Positions 12,226 to 24,384 of a DNA stretch of 64,000 bases are shown here, piece after piece; positions within the stretch are counted from its first letter, which is position 1, and the number at the start of each line of letters is the position of its first letter. The translations under genes and the position numbers were made by a program. Below the pieces are notes generated by a model. The model searched no databases. It was not told where the DNA came from and was given only the letters and a program-made list of their open reading frames with translations. The stretch is from assembly GCA_029532415.1 (NCBI GenBank), contig JAQOTA010000020.1, positions 62,001 to 126,000 of the forward strand, written 5' to 3'. The stretch is from Marasmius tenuissimus. Taxonomy: Eukaryota; Basidiomycota; Agaricomycetes; Agaricales; Marasmiaceae.

Positions 12226-12427
12226 CACAGCTGGGGCAAAAACTTATTTTGTCGCGGAATATGAAGCAGAAATATGACGCCTTACTTTCCGGTGAGTATT
12301 TTTGCTGCCAAATATGTGGAATTCAATTCAATTTCGAATATCTTCAGCCTGAATATGTGTTGAACTGTGAGGCGTCATATTTTTCTGGCATATTTCCGTG
12401 CAAAAATAATATTCACGCCCAGCTGTG
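12226..12427. mobile_element. 202-bp MITE, CACAGCTGGG termini, TSD ATA
   Basis: The ends read CACAGCTGGG and CCCAGCTGTG. The inverted repeats extend about 57 bp each side (both inner ends reach ATATGACGCCT). The element is flanked by ATA at 12223-12225 and 12428-12430. There is no coding capacity. The 3-bp duplication and CAC start fit a CACTA-like (CMC) or related 3-bp-TSD superfamily. Confidence 0.8.
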
Positions 12428-12734
12428 ATAATGTATCGTGAGATTGGGAGTTCGAGTAAAGCAGCGGCTAAGGGAACGATTTGAAATGGAGCAGAATGAT
12501 ATTTTCGAATCATGATTTAGGGCTACTAATACATATACGAATAGAATACAAACGGATTTATGCTACAAAAGCTCAGTTTTGGCTCCACGACCCGTGAAAA
12601 TAGTCGTCTGGAATTAGCACGTCCAACTTATCGTGCCTAAGGGTCGGTTCATCAGCCAACGAGATAACAAGAAGGTTCAATAACGGAAATTCCTCACGTA
12701 TCCTTCAGATGAGCTAACACGGCCTCCTTTGTCC

Positions 12735-15130
12735 AGAGTTACTCGGCGTTGACTGTGCAATGAGCACAAGACCAGCGCCTTCTCTCATCTTTCAGCTGGA
12801 GGGCCTCAACTTCTTCTCGATCTAGGATTTGGAATAATGGATTGTGCCGCCCTTGGTCTTCTATTTCTGTCATTGGTCTGGAGCCCGGGATAGGATGGCC
12901 TTCAGCGAGTTCATGTGCGACCTATAGCCAAATGAACGGTCAGCTACAAATGTCGATATGAAAGACGTCAACTCACGCATTCTCGCCACGTCCCAATAAA
13001 CTCTTCAACCTCGTCTTTAGCAGTACACTCCAAGCACCGATACCAGTCCCCCTTTGCATCCATTTAGTCTCCTATCGCATCATACAGTCTTTCGTCGTTA
13101 AAGCTAGCCCAAACAAGCCCAGCAGCAGAATAGCTGTGGAAGAAAGTCACACTCCACCCACCAATCTGTTCCCAGAAATTTTTCGCCTCACGACTTAGAA
13201 GACACGGACCCGTAAGATGCTACAGGAGGTCTGACATCGATGCACAGACAGTCTTGCAATTCCAGCAAAACATCTGCACGGTAGCTGGATCCCGCACAAT
13301 ATGCCCCGGCTCATATTCCGGTCGTTCAGCGTCTGAATCGAACAGCCATTTGGAGAAGACTTCGTCTCTGCTCGACTTCTCTTGACGGCGATTGTATGCG
13401 ACAATGCCTTCCACAAACACGTTTTGGATAAACCCAATCTCCTCGGCGTAATCCTCGTCGGTGATTGCGTCCTGAATCATAACGGGGGTGACCTCTATGT
13501 TCTCCGGTAGACACCAAATGGTCTGGACGGAAGGCAAACCGTTGAGCCGCCACTCGAGCGGCGTGAACAAAGTAGCGTCCAGAGATGAGATTGCACCTCG
13601 AGGTCACGATGGCTGCTACAGAGGGCGATAGTTCCCCGGTGTGAAGGCGAGCTAAGTATCTGAGAAATTATTGGGGGAAGTATGGTTTTGAGTTTTTTTC
13701 CAGGCGACGTCAGGATGAAATTGGATCAGAGTTTGAGGGTACGTCAACGATCACTCACAGCGCTCGGTTAATGGCTTGGCCTCGTAAACTTCCTCCGCCC
13801 ATTTGATGGGATCGATGTCTTCATCCGTATATCCCATTTCGCGGAGGCGGATTCCAATACTGGCCATATCCCAGATATTTAGAGGGACTCGTACTCGACA
13901 AGACGAAGATGACCTACCCAGTGAACCTCTCTTCCCTCGTTGTCTCCTTGTTCTTAAAACACTGGTAACGATTGCTTGCAACCCAGTCCCAACACAGGCG
14001 CGCATGCTGATCCCAAGCAACAGTGAACAAGGACGCAACATGGGTATCAAGGGAAATGCTTACGATGTTGAGTCGGTCCAAATATGCCTTCCTCTCTTCC
14101 ACGTATGCGTCTACCTCCTTTTGATTTCTGCATACCGAAAGATAGGTGAGCACCCTCTCAATCTGCTTCTTGTTGTAGTCTTGGGTGTTATTCGCTCTTC
14201 CGCCCCCTATGATGATAGAATATATGAGTACAACGTCGATATAGAGTACTCTTTACATACCTCTCGTATGTTCAACCAGCTCTAAAACTCCCTTGCCTTC
14301 GTCCGGATAAAAGCTCTTGAAACGTCCTTTACTGATACCACTGTTAACGGAAAGACACCAGGTGAGTCGGCCATCGCGCAAACAGAAGGGGAAGGTAAGA
14401 AACTTGGCTTGGATGCAGACGAAACAACCCCTCTTCATCAAGATAAAATCGATGCGCTGGACTCCTTTCGTCCCACAAAACTACCATGACCACAAAGTTA
14501 GTACGAGTCAAGGAGGCGTCATTGAAAGAGTCTCAGACCTGGCATTTCGTACTCCCAAACAACAGCCTCGCCCACTTGACTTCGGTCATATCTTCCCATG
14601 GCTCCGGGACATTGCACGACTCGCGGACTTGAACCCAGATGAACATCGTCTCGGGCGATAAGAGCGTGGCACGGAAAGCCCGGTTTACCCGAGTGAGAGA
14701 CACCAGAGCTTTCGGGTTCAAATGTCCAAATATCTGAGGATGATGTGTAAGGGTTTGGACCAAGAGATGGGGCATTATGGAACACTGACAGTGTATAGGA
14801 TGTCGAGAGGAAGGGTCAGTAGCATGCCGAGTTTCTTGGTATTCGTTCTCTTGTGGCAGGTCCTCGACCGTTTTGTGCCCACTTGGGGGGCCGTTAGGTC
14901 GTCTAGAAAGGCACTCATTCAGTATCGTTCGAGTCAACTATAGATGACATGAATCGGCACTCACCGGATTCCATATCTCTAGTCCTCTTTGGGCCCTTGC
15001 CATTTTGTAACCTCTTGTTTGCTCCTTCTCCCGCCTCCTCGACGCCGACCGAATCATCCACCAACGTTGTGGTAGGTCGTGCTCTAAACCTTGTGGATCG
15101 TCGTGGGATGGTATGACTATTTTGACTCAT
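12735..15130 (-). pseudogene. F-box domain protein, degenerate
   Basis: ATG is at 15130 (MSQNSHTIPRRSTRFRARP). After an intron near 14950, KKLGMLLTLPLDILYT joins across an intron (gtcagt...cctcag) to IFGHLNPKALVSLTRVNRAF, a clear F-box. Then come MFIWVQVRESCNVPEPW and ARLLFGSTKCQ, which follow the F-box in many agaricomycete F-box proteins. Later exons include 14480-14255, about 14200-14040, 13920-13751 and 13570-13195. The C-terminal region has WYRCLEC and WSCAHCT Cys pairs. Two in-frame TAA codons are seen (13064-13066, in YDAIGD*MDAKG; 12739-12741, before LWTKEAVLAHL), the second cutting a probable terminal zinc-binding motif. The normal role would be SCF ubiquitin-ligase substrate recognition through Skp1. 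Introns could in principle avoid a stop, but no GT-AG pair is obvious. Confidence 0.7.
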
Positions 15131-16140
15131 CGTCGCGTTTGAGTGAGGGTTGTAGGCTTGCTGATCGTACAAAGTCGAAGAGGGGTGTCCAAGAAAAGGT
15201 GGGTGGTAGTGGTTATGAACCTACCCGAATGGACATCTATTGTTCCCAATCAACCATCTTGTCACCTAGGACATGTGATCTTCAACAATACCCGCGCTTT
15301 GATCTGCTTACACCACGGGATTTTTGATGTCCACTTGTGCTTTGTGTGGTGATGTCCAGTCAGTTGTCCAGTCAGTTGTCCAGTAGGATGTCCACTCACA
15401 GGCTGTGACCAAAATCAAACAAAAGCTGTTTATTCATACGAGCATTGCTGCATTCCGGTCTTGATTATTCTCATGAAAGGGATCACCACCCCGCGAGACT
15501 GGCTTACAGTACCTGAGCCCCGGGTCTGGCCTCTGGTCAATGGTTCTTGCACCTCCCTTTTGAGCCTGGACCTCCCTGGGGCTGATACCTATCTTTCTCT
15601 TTGAAGTGACAAGGACCTTTGACAGAACCATGGTTTTTGAATGCCGTGCAGCATTGGCCCTCCTACTCAGGCTGAGTCCCTCACCTGTCCTAAACTTCTG
15701 AAGAGTACTGCCCCGACATTGCTGATGAATATTGAATACTGCAGAATTTGAGGGAAAGCCCATGAAGATTGTGTTAATCCCAGGCCTTGCAGCCTTAACA
15801 ACATTAGCGGTATGGTATCAAGTGCTGTGAAGTATTACACCTCGATCACTCAGTCAATATTCTAGGTATGGCAACTTTGGCCTAGCTAACCATTACACCT
15901 ACCTGACCCTACACATTGTATGATATCATTATCCCTTTGCCCTACATTACTCATATACTCCTCTGTACTCCACAACCCTTTGCCTTACTGATTGTACTTA
16001 CTCCTACGTACATCATGCACTAAGGTGCTACTTTATTATACTAAAGCAATTGACCGAGGCAAACTTTAGATACATATGTGGTTATAGAGACCCTAAACGC
16101 AATTACCTCTGCAACTCAATCAACCGCTCCCAGCAACAAG
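15131..16140. other. Intergenic; short direct repeats
   Basis: A run of GATGTCCA/GTCCAGTCAGTT direct repeats lies at about 15350-15395. A minus frame at 15434-15763 (109 aa) has no recognisable domain. The 15.3-16.05 kb stretch has the A/T-rich look of an old insertion, but I found no matching ends. Confidence 0.35.
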
Positions 16141-16149
16141 AAATAATCA

Positions 16150-16440
16150 GTCGACCAAAGCATCCGGTGCCTCTCCCATTCAGACTCTCAAAGATTTCAA
16201 CTTCTCGAGTCTCAGCTGCAGTTCTGTCCTCGCTCGACGCTTTTCCTCCTCGGGTTCCCCAATCGTAATGAGATGCCCCTGTAAGAATAATTATCTGCTC
16301 AATTTGCATCTGCCGATCAGTCCTCGCTTGCAAAGGTATCTTCACATGAGCTAGCAACGGTGAAAGGTCAATTGGTGCCGGTATCGAGGGCGGTATGGGG
16401 ATGTTTGATGCCCCTTCGGATCCAGTAGTTCGACGCCAGC
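16150..16440 (-). pseudogene. Detached C-terminal tail of surface protein family member 3
   Basis: A minus-strand frame reads IPIPPSIPAPIDLSPLLAH...QARTDRQMQIEQI, the Pro-rich linker and tail of this family, then decays (no clean RERIEKLK continuation). It lies just downstream of the member at 17236-18382, which stops before this tail. The 16444-17235 insertion separates them, so this is most likely the missing end of the same gene. Confidence 0.6.
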
Positions 16441-16443
16441 GAC

Positions 16444-17235
16444 AGAGCCAAAAAAAACCGAAATCGAATTTCGAAATTCGGGGCTCAAAAACGAAAGTGA
16501 TGGATAAATTTCGATACTTTCGATTTCCTCTCTCCGCTTTCGATTTCTTTCCTGACCTTCGTCCGCGGACCGCCATCATGTGTCATGACGGAGGCGCAAC
16601 TCCGTCTTGCGTCGTCTCTATAGTCGGGTAATATGTATTATACTCGTGATCTAGCCAATTCAACAACAACTTCTCTTGGATTTGCATACTCCATTTTCTT
16701 CCTTGTATGCCTACATTATAAGCCGACACCCTTCAATAACTTCAATAATGTCACCAGTAAAATTGTGACATACGCCGCACGCGATGTGCTGCAGAGTCCT
16801 ACCTCCAACTTGGGAATAGGTTCTTAGCGCAGTGTTGATATTTGGTGGGGTGAAACAGAAAAAATGTATTGTTCTAACTACGATACAAGCTAGACTTTAG
16901 GCTATACTATTGGTGGAATGAATAAGGAAACAGTATTGGAGTAGATAAGTTGACGAGGTCTGCCCACACGCACGGGTAGGTGGGGAAGAGAAGGACTACC
17001 TATGTAACGGTCCCAGCTACACCTTTATATGTGGAAATGGTCTATTGTTTGCCAAATATGGTATAGAATGCTATCTTAAAACGGCAGACTGAGCGAAGCG
17101 GACGGAGACCTACAGCAATGAAATTGAAAGCGCCGACGGAAATGGAAAGTCAGAGAAAAAAGTCATCGCTTTCGAATTTTTTGACCTCACTTTCGTTCTC
17201 GCTTTCGATTTTCGATTTTGATTTTTGTTATCGCT
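16444..17235. mobile_element. About 0.8-kb TIR element inside a surface-protein gene
   Basis: Both ends carry imperfect inverted copies of a cgaaa-rich sequence: left near 16458-16510 with CAAAAACGAAAGTGATGG, right (reverse complement of about 17170-17230) with GAGAACGAAAGTGAGG. A further inward match to cgtccgc is present on both sides. The inside (16620-17100) has no coding capacity. It splits a paralogue's cytoplasmic domain from its ARTDRQM tail. Exact ends and a target duplication were not identified, so the superfamily is unknown. Confidence 0.5.
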
Positions 17236-18382
17236 CGTGTCGAAGCTCTCTTCGGATGAGCTTACACCAGAGACAGCGTGGAATCTTTTCCCTGCACTGG
17301 TACAAGAACGGGTTGAAGTTGAGAGAGAACTTCGGTCGTCTTTCTCTTTTTCAAGATTTCCCTCGAGCGGCGTGGGGTTGACCCCTAGATGTCTGTCTCT
17401 CGATTCTTGGCGTTGACATCCATTTCGGTCGATTTCGATACCATCATGTCCCGTCCGAATTCTCCGCGTAGCGCTTCTCTTTGCCTTCGTCGATGTATGG
17501 CTATGACACCTAATAATATAAGGAACCCGCCCACGGTGATTACGCTTCCAATGATGATGTTTCTATGGCTTTGGTCTCCTGTTGAAGATGAAGGACTCGT
17601 GGAGGCGGCTCCCCCCCCGAGGCCGAGCTTTTGTACTGATCAACGGATTAGAATTGGATTGTATTTCGAAATGCCGCACTTCTGCCCTCCTGTATCTGAT
17701 CCTGACGCTGGTTGCGTTCTTGGGAGTGTGGTATGCGGCGGCCATGCCTGTAAGCAGAGTCATTCGACCCATAACACATAAAACTACAAGAATATAAAGA
17801 CAACTTGGCAAACCACATACGGTTCTGTCACGATTCCAGTCATGCTGCCTTGCAGATGAGCCGTCGCAGCTACCGTGGTGTGGAACATAGTGATTGGATC
17901 ACTTTTGAACAATGAGCAAGTCCTCAGTAGCACGATTGATGAGTTTGAACTAACTACTCACTGGTGTAGAGACGGTTTTCACGGCCACAAACTCCAGATG
18001 CCTAGTTGAGATTCATGCCATCAAGTAAACTATGCTAGAACTAGAAGCTCTCACCCGGCTTCCAAGACTGAGAACGTTACCGCATCGCGTTGGATACCAT
18101 CCGACTGTAGCGAAACAGTAACATCTGTCACAAGTACTTGAGTGAAAGACGGTTTTGAATCTCCATTCAGGTATAGCAACTCGAAATTGAAGACATCTGC
18201 GTTGCCCTGCCAATTCCAGCCTACAGTGACTGGCTGGGAGATGCCGATGGTTGAGGGCAGGGGGGTAGCAGACTCAATGGAGAACTTTGTTACTGTCCGG
18301 GCACAACTAAAAGATAATAAAACACCTTTTGTCAGCATACGTCTTCTACCCGAAAAGAAGTGATGGAGACATACAGACGCAT
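17236..18382 (-). pseudogene. Surface protein family member 3, interrupted by a TIR element
   Basis: The start ATG at 18382 has only an 8-nt first exon (MRL; 9 nt shorter than paralogues). An intron (18374 to about 18307) leads to the domain TKFSIES...GISQPVTVGW...FNFELLYLNG. Further exons are about 18005-17965 (HLEFVAVKTVSTP) and about 17930-17800. A Ser-rich stalk, a TM helix (NIIIGSVITVGGFLILLGVI) and HRRRQREALRGEFGRDMMV follow. The cytoplasmic part runs to about 17236 and then enters the inserted element; the tail lies at 16150-16440. With the shortened first exon the signal peptide is doubtful, although an alternative ATG at about 18344 gives MLTKGVLLSFSC. Confidence 0.6.
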
Positions 18383-20398
18383 GATTGAAGGACCTTTCCT
18401 GAATCTTGGGGAAAATTGGGAAGGGTGTCTTCCCTAACAAGAATTCATATAAACATCTCGATTGATGACACAGCCTGTGTCTGGTGAGATGATTGACGTC
18501 CTCGCTACTAGTGGCTAGACCCGAAAATCCTCGTTATCTATGTCTACCCTATTTGTCTCGATATATGTGGTAACCATCATGTCGTAGATCAGTTTCAAAA
18601 TTGGAGCCGTCTGTTGTGCGTTTTCTAATAAAGGTGAATCAGGATAGCGAAGATCAACGGACGGAGTAATAGGATACGCATATAACAATGCCAGTGATTC
18701 TCCTTGTTAATCGCTACCAACCGTGTTTGTCATTGAAGGTAGGGCCGTGGTTGGAATGATTGATGCAGCCTTCTGCAACAACCATGGGAGACGCGATGCA
18801 ATATCAGATGATCAAGGAGGCTCAATCCTGATTCAAACAAATATGAGCCTTTGGCTTAGCTCTGGGTGTACCTAACGCAAATCTACATACCAGATTCTCG
18901 GCATTGTTTGTATGATAGAAGACCTCGAGCCATGAGCCTACGTAGTGATTCTAATATTGGTCACATTCAATGTAGCACAGGCTGCAGCTCGCACTTCGTC
19001 AAGTTACTTGGAGAATTCTTGACATAGTCAGAGCAGTAGATTGGTGTCAAGTGAGTTGAAGTTCTCCGAGTCAATGTAAAAAATTTGACTTGAACCAAAA
19101 CCAGAAGTGTACCGGTCAAGGTTTTGAGACTGAAGACTTATTCGAGGAGAACTATCGCGGCCAAGGAGCTACAAGAGGCTACTCAATGATGAATCGATGA
19201 CCCGCGAATGACGAATGCACGACGTAGCTGGCCTGCCCTCAAGCATTTCTGCGGGCAGGCAAAACGCTGGATTGACGCCGGATTTAACTATCCCGTTCTT
19301 TCCTTTTCGCCTCCATCATCGCTACCCATCCTTATCCGTCGTTCGCCTTTTCTCTTTTTCTTCAAGTCGATCTTTTAGGTGAGTGCTTATCCATATGCCT
19401 TTGTGACGCCCATTCCCGAGTCTAAAAGCCCCATTAGTATTGCAATATCTCTGGCACGCAAGCTACATGTCAAGCCGAGAGATTTGGGAGGATGCAGCGC
19501 AGGTCTCTCGGTAAGCTCTCGATTCTTCATTGTTGTGGTACTCTTCGAGTCAATCGTCTTGATCTTCATTCATTACCTGGCCATCTTAGTGGTTTTACTC
19601 TCAGTTTCCGTCAGGTCAAGGGCTTGAAGCTTGGGCATTACTGGAAGACACGCACCCGGACCTATGATCAGTTCGTCCCTGCATTTCTTGGAATACTTCA
19701 ACTTTGTCGACTACCGCTTGTATTTTCCGGGCTCTGCCAACTCATTCGTGGCGTGTTGCGTCTTGCCTTTTTCTCTCAGACCGCTGCGTCCTTCGTCGCA
19801 TTCCGTCTTTGACGTTACACTACCGCGAATGCTATTCAGAAATGTTCATGCTGCTCTGAGTGTCGACTTTCGTGTCTTCTCTTCATCACCCCCAGCCGAC
19901 CAAGGCCATCATTCGCTAGGTCATATTCGACCCTCGGTCTACATGATGCCGTTGGAGGACCGGGGCTCGTTTTACAACCCATCTATCCCTTACGTTTGCA
20001 GCTCTTCTGACGTCTATAACCTTGTCCTGCAACCCTACCCGTCTCTGTTGGTGTGCGCCCCGTTGTTTGTACGAAGCTCTCCATTCTGTGTTCTTGTGAT
20101 CTTGCTCCTCGTACTATCTTTTCGATGCTTTACCAATAAATATCACAAGTAATTGCTTATGCAAAGGATTCCTTTCGAGTCCGCATTGTCTTTTCTCTGA
20201 TTAGCATATGTTCTCACTTTCGTACGCCCTGTTACCGGGTTCTGCTACTTTCCTTAAGATATTGTGCGTTGTTTTGTACCATGTGTGACTTTCATCTTTC
20301 CTGAGTTTGTGCGGTCGTTTATCTTATCCCACCTTCGACGTGACACTATCGAGAATGTCATGATACTCAAACATCCATTTCACCCTGAATTTAGTTGC
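18383..20398. other. Intergenic, no supported gene
   Basis: The + frames at 19379-20152 are Phe/Ser/Leu-rich, overlapping and lack a start context or domain. The region from 19260 is pyrimidine-rich, as in fungal promoters, but no downstream gene is evident. Confidence 0.35.
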
Positions 20399-20851
20399 TC
20401 ACTTTATGTCGTTTTCTTCCCGAGTTGATTTCCACTCGACGATTGTCCCCGTGAAGCTGCTAGTTTGCTGGGAAAAGGCCGTGATGGTTTCCATTCGAAG
20501 ATTAACTATGGTATAATTTTCTCGAATGTGTCGGTTCATCCTCTCGGTGCTCTTAGCACGACGGAGAGGTTTCTGCACGTTTGTGTATTGAACATGTTCA
20601 TATACAAAACTGGGTTGATCTATTGGATGACGCCATGACATTTGTGCTGCTTGAGATTGTGGCGCGTACGCACACCAGTCATCGGCTCTACGAGCGTCCT
20701 CCTGAGTTGTGGTTCCCGACTTGATCCAGATATAGTGTCCGCCGTGCGTACACTTCAACTCGGGGACTAAATCCCACTCAGTTGAATGAAAGGTGTAAAT
20801 ATCCAAAGCTTTACGATGCTCGAGTAATCCTTTGTAGCATGCCTGAGCCAA
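20399..20851 (-). CDS. Hypothetical 150-residue protein
   Basis: This is one of the longer uninterrupted host frames here. It is hydrophilic with balanced composition (contains LDIYTFHSTEWDLVPELKC and ends in WKSTREENDIK). There is no signal peptide, TM helix or recognisable domain. Frames upstream (20860-21010) could hold an earlier exon. It may be a chance frame. Confidence 0.25.
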   Translation of the reverse strand: MAQACYKGLLEHRKALDIYTFHSTEWDLVPELKCTHGGHYIWIKSGTTTQEDARRADDWCAYAPQSQAAQMSWRHPIDQPSFVYEHVQYTNVQKPLRRAKSTERMNRHIRENYTIVNLRMETITAFSQQTSSFTGTIVEWKSTREENDIK

Positions 20852-21886
20852 GTGGCCGCTGGTTTGAAACGAGAATCAACAGTTGTCGGTCACCTGTCTA
20901 TCCCTCAAATACGACACATGCTACGAGGGTTCAAGTCAAAACTCTGGTCTTTCGTCTTTGGAGATATCAGATGCTCCCTAGCAATATCTAAATGGTATGC
21001 ATCGTATTTATCCGCTACTTCCGATAGTACTTCCCAACAGACCGCACTCAATGTTGAAAATATTCATGGTCAATCAAACTTTTACCATCTTGTCGTTCTT
21101 CTCCACCGAGCCTGGGGAAGGGGGGGAGTGGGGGTGGGTTTATGATAACCGTCTTCCCGCGAGGAAAATCATCCGAACGGTCGATCGCAGCTCCGATGAA
21201 TAAGGGATATCCGGCACCATCACAAGTCTTTGAAGGAGCCAGAGTGCGTCCCCACGAATCAATCCTCCTTCAAGGGAGCTAAAATATGCTAAGGCTTGTC
21301 TCCTGAGCTAAAATCTAACGACGATTCACCAAACTGGGCTGAACGGACGGCTCTCCGATGTTCGAACCCCAAAGTGCGACGATCACCCGTGTCTCCTATG
21401 TTCTCTAATCTCCAATTTACGTGACGGTCGACACCTTTATCATCGGGCCACAAGTCGCTTCCCAACTCAACCGTAGCCGCGCCCACAAGATTGGGATAAA
21501 TCTCTTTGCTGAAGTGGGCTTAAATACCTGTATGAGCGCTCGAAATTCTCGTACGGGTACGAGTGAAGTACGAAAATGACTGACTTGATCATGTCTTATG
21601 ATGTGTCTCAGGTGAAAGAGATCTGAAGCCAAATGGTAGTTGCACGGCAATGCAGATCGTGCTAAACTTTTTCAAAGAGCACATACTGTCCTATTTCACT
21701 TAATTCGGGTGGTCACACGTCGCAACAACTCTCGGAAATACCGCCAAGAATTTTCTCTCGATTTATGAGATTTTTTGGCGAAGATTGAGGTCCCGTGCCA
21801 TCCGAATCGAGTGAAATAGGCAGTATTTGGGGGAAGCTTGAACTCCCACGTTGACCTTGAGTGTAGCCAGTTGATGTCGAATGATA
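20852..21886. other. Intergenic, nothing recognised
   Basis: A G-rich run (gggggg-tggggg) near 21120-21140 and short frames only. Confidence 0.35.
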
Positions 21887-22730
21887 CACCGGGGGCATTT
21901 GGATGTAAGATTCCACCTGTTAAGAACATGTCATATGTGAGTCAGGTATGATAGGACCACTGTGACCACAGTGAAGAGTTTTCTGTATAAAACCATGGTT
22001 TCAATTTGATCTGAACAGGCGAGAACTTGGAAAGTGGCCATCCTATAGGCACAAGCATCAACAAAAAGTTACTGTACGATCCGGGTTTGATCTGATGTCG
22101 GCGGGTTGGATTGTTGGACCGAGCGCGTCCCTGGCTCGGAGCGGCTTTGGGTTTTATGTAAATTGGTCCAACTCGGCCCGAGACTCGCCAGTCAAGCTTG
22201 TCTTTCTCATGCCACTGTGGAAGATTGTGAGATCTTCGTAAGTAGTTTCATCAGTGTGCTTCAGAGAAATGTAAAAGCTTCAAAGTACTAGCGGTCCTAG
22301 AGTTGATCATGATGTTCAGTCTCCAGATATGAGGTTAGAAAATGGGGGGATGTGGTCCTGTCCCGAATTACATCCAGCATCAATGACAAGGCCATCATGC
22401 CGTTGTGCCGGGATTCTTGCTGCCCTGACCTCTCCTTTGGTTATTGCAAAGATATTCGAGGAGGGCGAATTGTAAGCTGTAGCTGTACCAAACTGAAGCT
22501 TGTCAAGGTTACCGGAAAGAATACTCTTGCTTGGTGAATTGTCGTAGCTATCCTCATACTTTGCCGCTGAGTGCTGAGCGCGGGCCACCGAGTTTGTTCC
22601 GAAACAAAGGACTGCCCTAGCCCCCCTAGCCCGGTGGCCAGCATGATGGCACCGAATGATATGTAATGTTGGATCTGGCACCTTCAGCCTCCTTGTACTC
22701 ACATCAATGCTTGTCCCACCTCCTACCTGA
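21887..22730. mobile_element. Truncated copy of the CACTG TIR element found at 59315-60239
   Basis: The left end CACCGGGGGCATTT (against CACTGGGGGCATTTT) and the following ATTCCACCTGT...ACATGTCATATG are shared with the complete element in copy B. The similarity runs to about 22725 (CATCAATGCTTGTCCCACCTCC) and then stops. The right inverted repeat is absent. The bases before the left end are ATA. There is no intact ORF. Confidence 0.65.
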
Positions 22731-22879
22731 AAGTGAAATAGGATAGTAGTTACTAGTGTGTGTAAAAATTACACAACTTAACACAATTTCCCCTGAATCA
22801 TAAGCCCCCTTGTAGCGTTTCTCAGATTGATTTTCTCTTGGTTGCATAAACCAATCGAACGAAGCACACTGATCACTGA

Positions 22880-24384
22880 TCAGTCAATCAAAGCCTCCGG
22901 TACTTCCCCTTTCCCACCATTTGCCCACACAGACTCCCGAAGATCTTTCAACTTCTCGATTCTCTCCAGTAACATTGCCCTCGTTCGACCCTTTTTCTCC
23001 TCAGACCCGCCGACCACAATTAAACGGCCTTGTACCTCAATTATCTTCTCCTCAACCTGCATCTGCCGATCCGTTCTCGCTCGAGATGGAACCTGAAAGT
23101 TGAATGGTGAAAGTGGCGAGTTGATGGATACAGGGATAAGTGATGGGGCAATATCCAAGGCTACGTTGGATGACGCCGCACTTTTACCAGAGATTGCAGA
23201 GGCTGCGAGTGTCCTTGTTCCTGCGCTTGTGCGCGTGTAAACTGAGGCGGAGAGTGAGCTTCGGTCTCCTTCGTCTCCTTCAGACTTCTCTCGGCTTGAT
23301 GAAATGGAGTCAACCTCCAAATTTCTACTTTCCTCAGCCGTTACCGAGGTCTTTTCCTTCCTGGGGTATTCAGGTTGGCTATGGTCCGCAGAGGGTACAG
23401 AATTGACCCTTGTAAGCACCATCATGTCCCTGCGAAACTCGTCTGAAGGCGCATCTCTTCTCCTTCGGTGACGACAAAGAAACATCAATAAGATGGACAC
23501 TACTAAGAGCACTATGAACCCTCCAATGATGCTTGGAATGATGATCCCTTTGTAATCTGGATTTTTCTTCAGCACATCATTCGTCTCGGTGTTAGATGGG
23601 AGAGAAATACCCGTGGCGGCAACAGATGCGCTAGATAGATGGGTCAGTCATGTTCTTGACAAATGTTATGCTGAAAGGGTTTTCACTCTTTGGTTGATGT
23701 GGCTGTCTCTGTAGTTGTCAGCGTAATAGTAGCGGCTACTGTTGCTGTGCCTGTCACACTACAAAGAGCAGGGAAGTGACTGTGTTGGAAAACTCAAGTT
23801 AAGTTCAATACTTACCTGGGTTTCCCAGTATCAGCCACAGCTTGTACATAGGTAGTGAAAAATGCTTCGTGGTCGGGCTGTTTGCTAATGAGAGTCAAAC
23901 AGGGTGACAATTGGAGAGCAGAGGAAACATACTCACTCGCCGTCTTCTTCTTTGAGCTTTGCTGCCACCAGTTTTAGATTGCTAGCAAGATCCCTTTGGT
24001 CAAGTTTTATAGGCAGATGATGGAGAGTGCGACTCACCCAGTCGCGGTAGCAATGATGGCTACTGAGCCTTTCTCTATTCCAGGCTCATTCTGGGTAATT
24101 TCATAGGTAGTGAGTATTTGAGTGACAGACGGGCCAACCGGATAGATCAGCTCTAGGACAAGATCGGTTGACTCAAATTGTTTGGGCCGATCCCAATTTA
24201 CGTTAATAGTTCTAGAGACGGTAATCGTTGGGGGCAGCGACTCAAAGTTGAACCCTTGAGCCTCTGGTAACAAAAAATGTAAAAAAAGGGAGAAAAATAG
24301 GGTGTGACTAGTGAGAGAAAAAATTTTTATAAGCATATGGTTTCTGGATGAGTGAAAGAGAACATACATAGTTCTGCGACGCAT
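22880..24384 (-). CDS. Surface protein family member 4, best-preserved copy
   Basis: A 17-nt first exon (ATG at 24384; M-R-R-R-T) is followed by an intron (gtatgt...cactag) and an exon giving the signal peptide IHTLFFSLFLHFLLPEAQG. The extracellular domain (FNFESLPPTITVSRTINVNW, LVLELIYPVG) follows. Short exons near 23990-23935 (LVAAKLKEEDGE) and about 23880-23825 (AFFTTYVQAVADTGKP) come next, then a Thr/Ser-rich stalk. The last exon (23575-22880) has a TM helix (GIIIPSIIGGFIVLLVVSIL), CRHRRRRDAPSDEFRRDMMV, a Ser-rich cytoplasmic domain, SRARTDRQMQVEEKIIEVQ, then LLERIEKLKDLRES and the end EALID. The tail is predicted to form a short helix or coiled coil. I see no lesion. Signalling from wall to cytoplasm is inferred from topology only. 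Confidence 0.7.
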
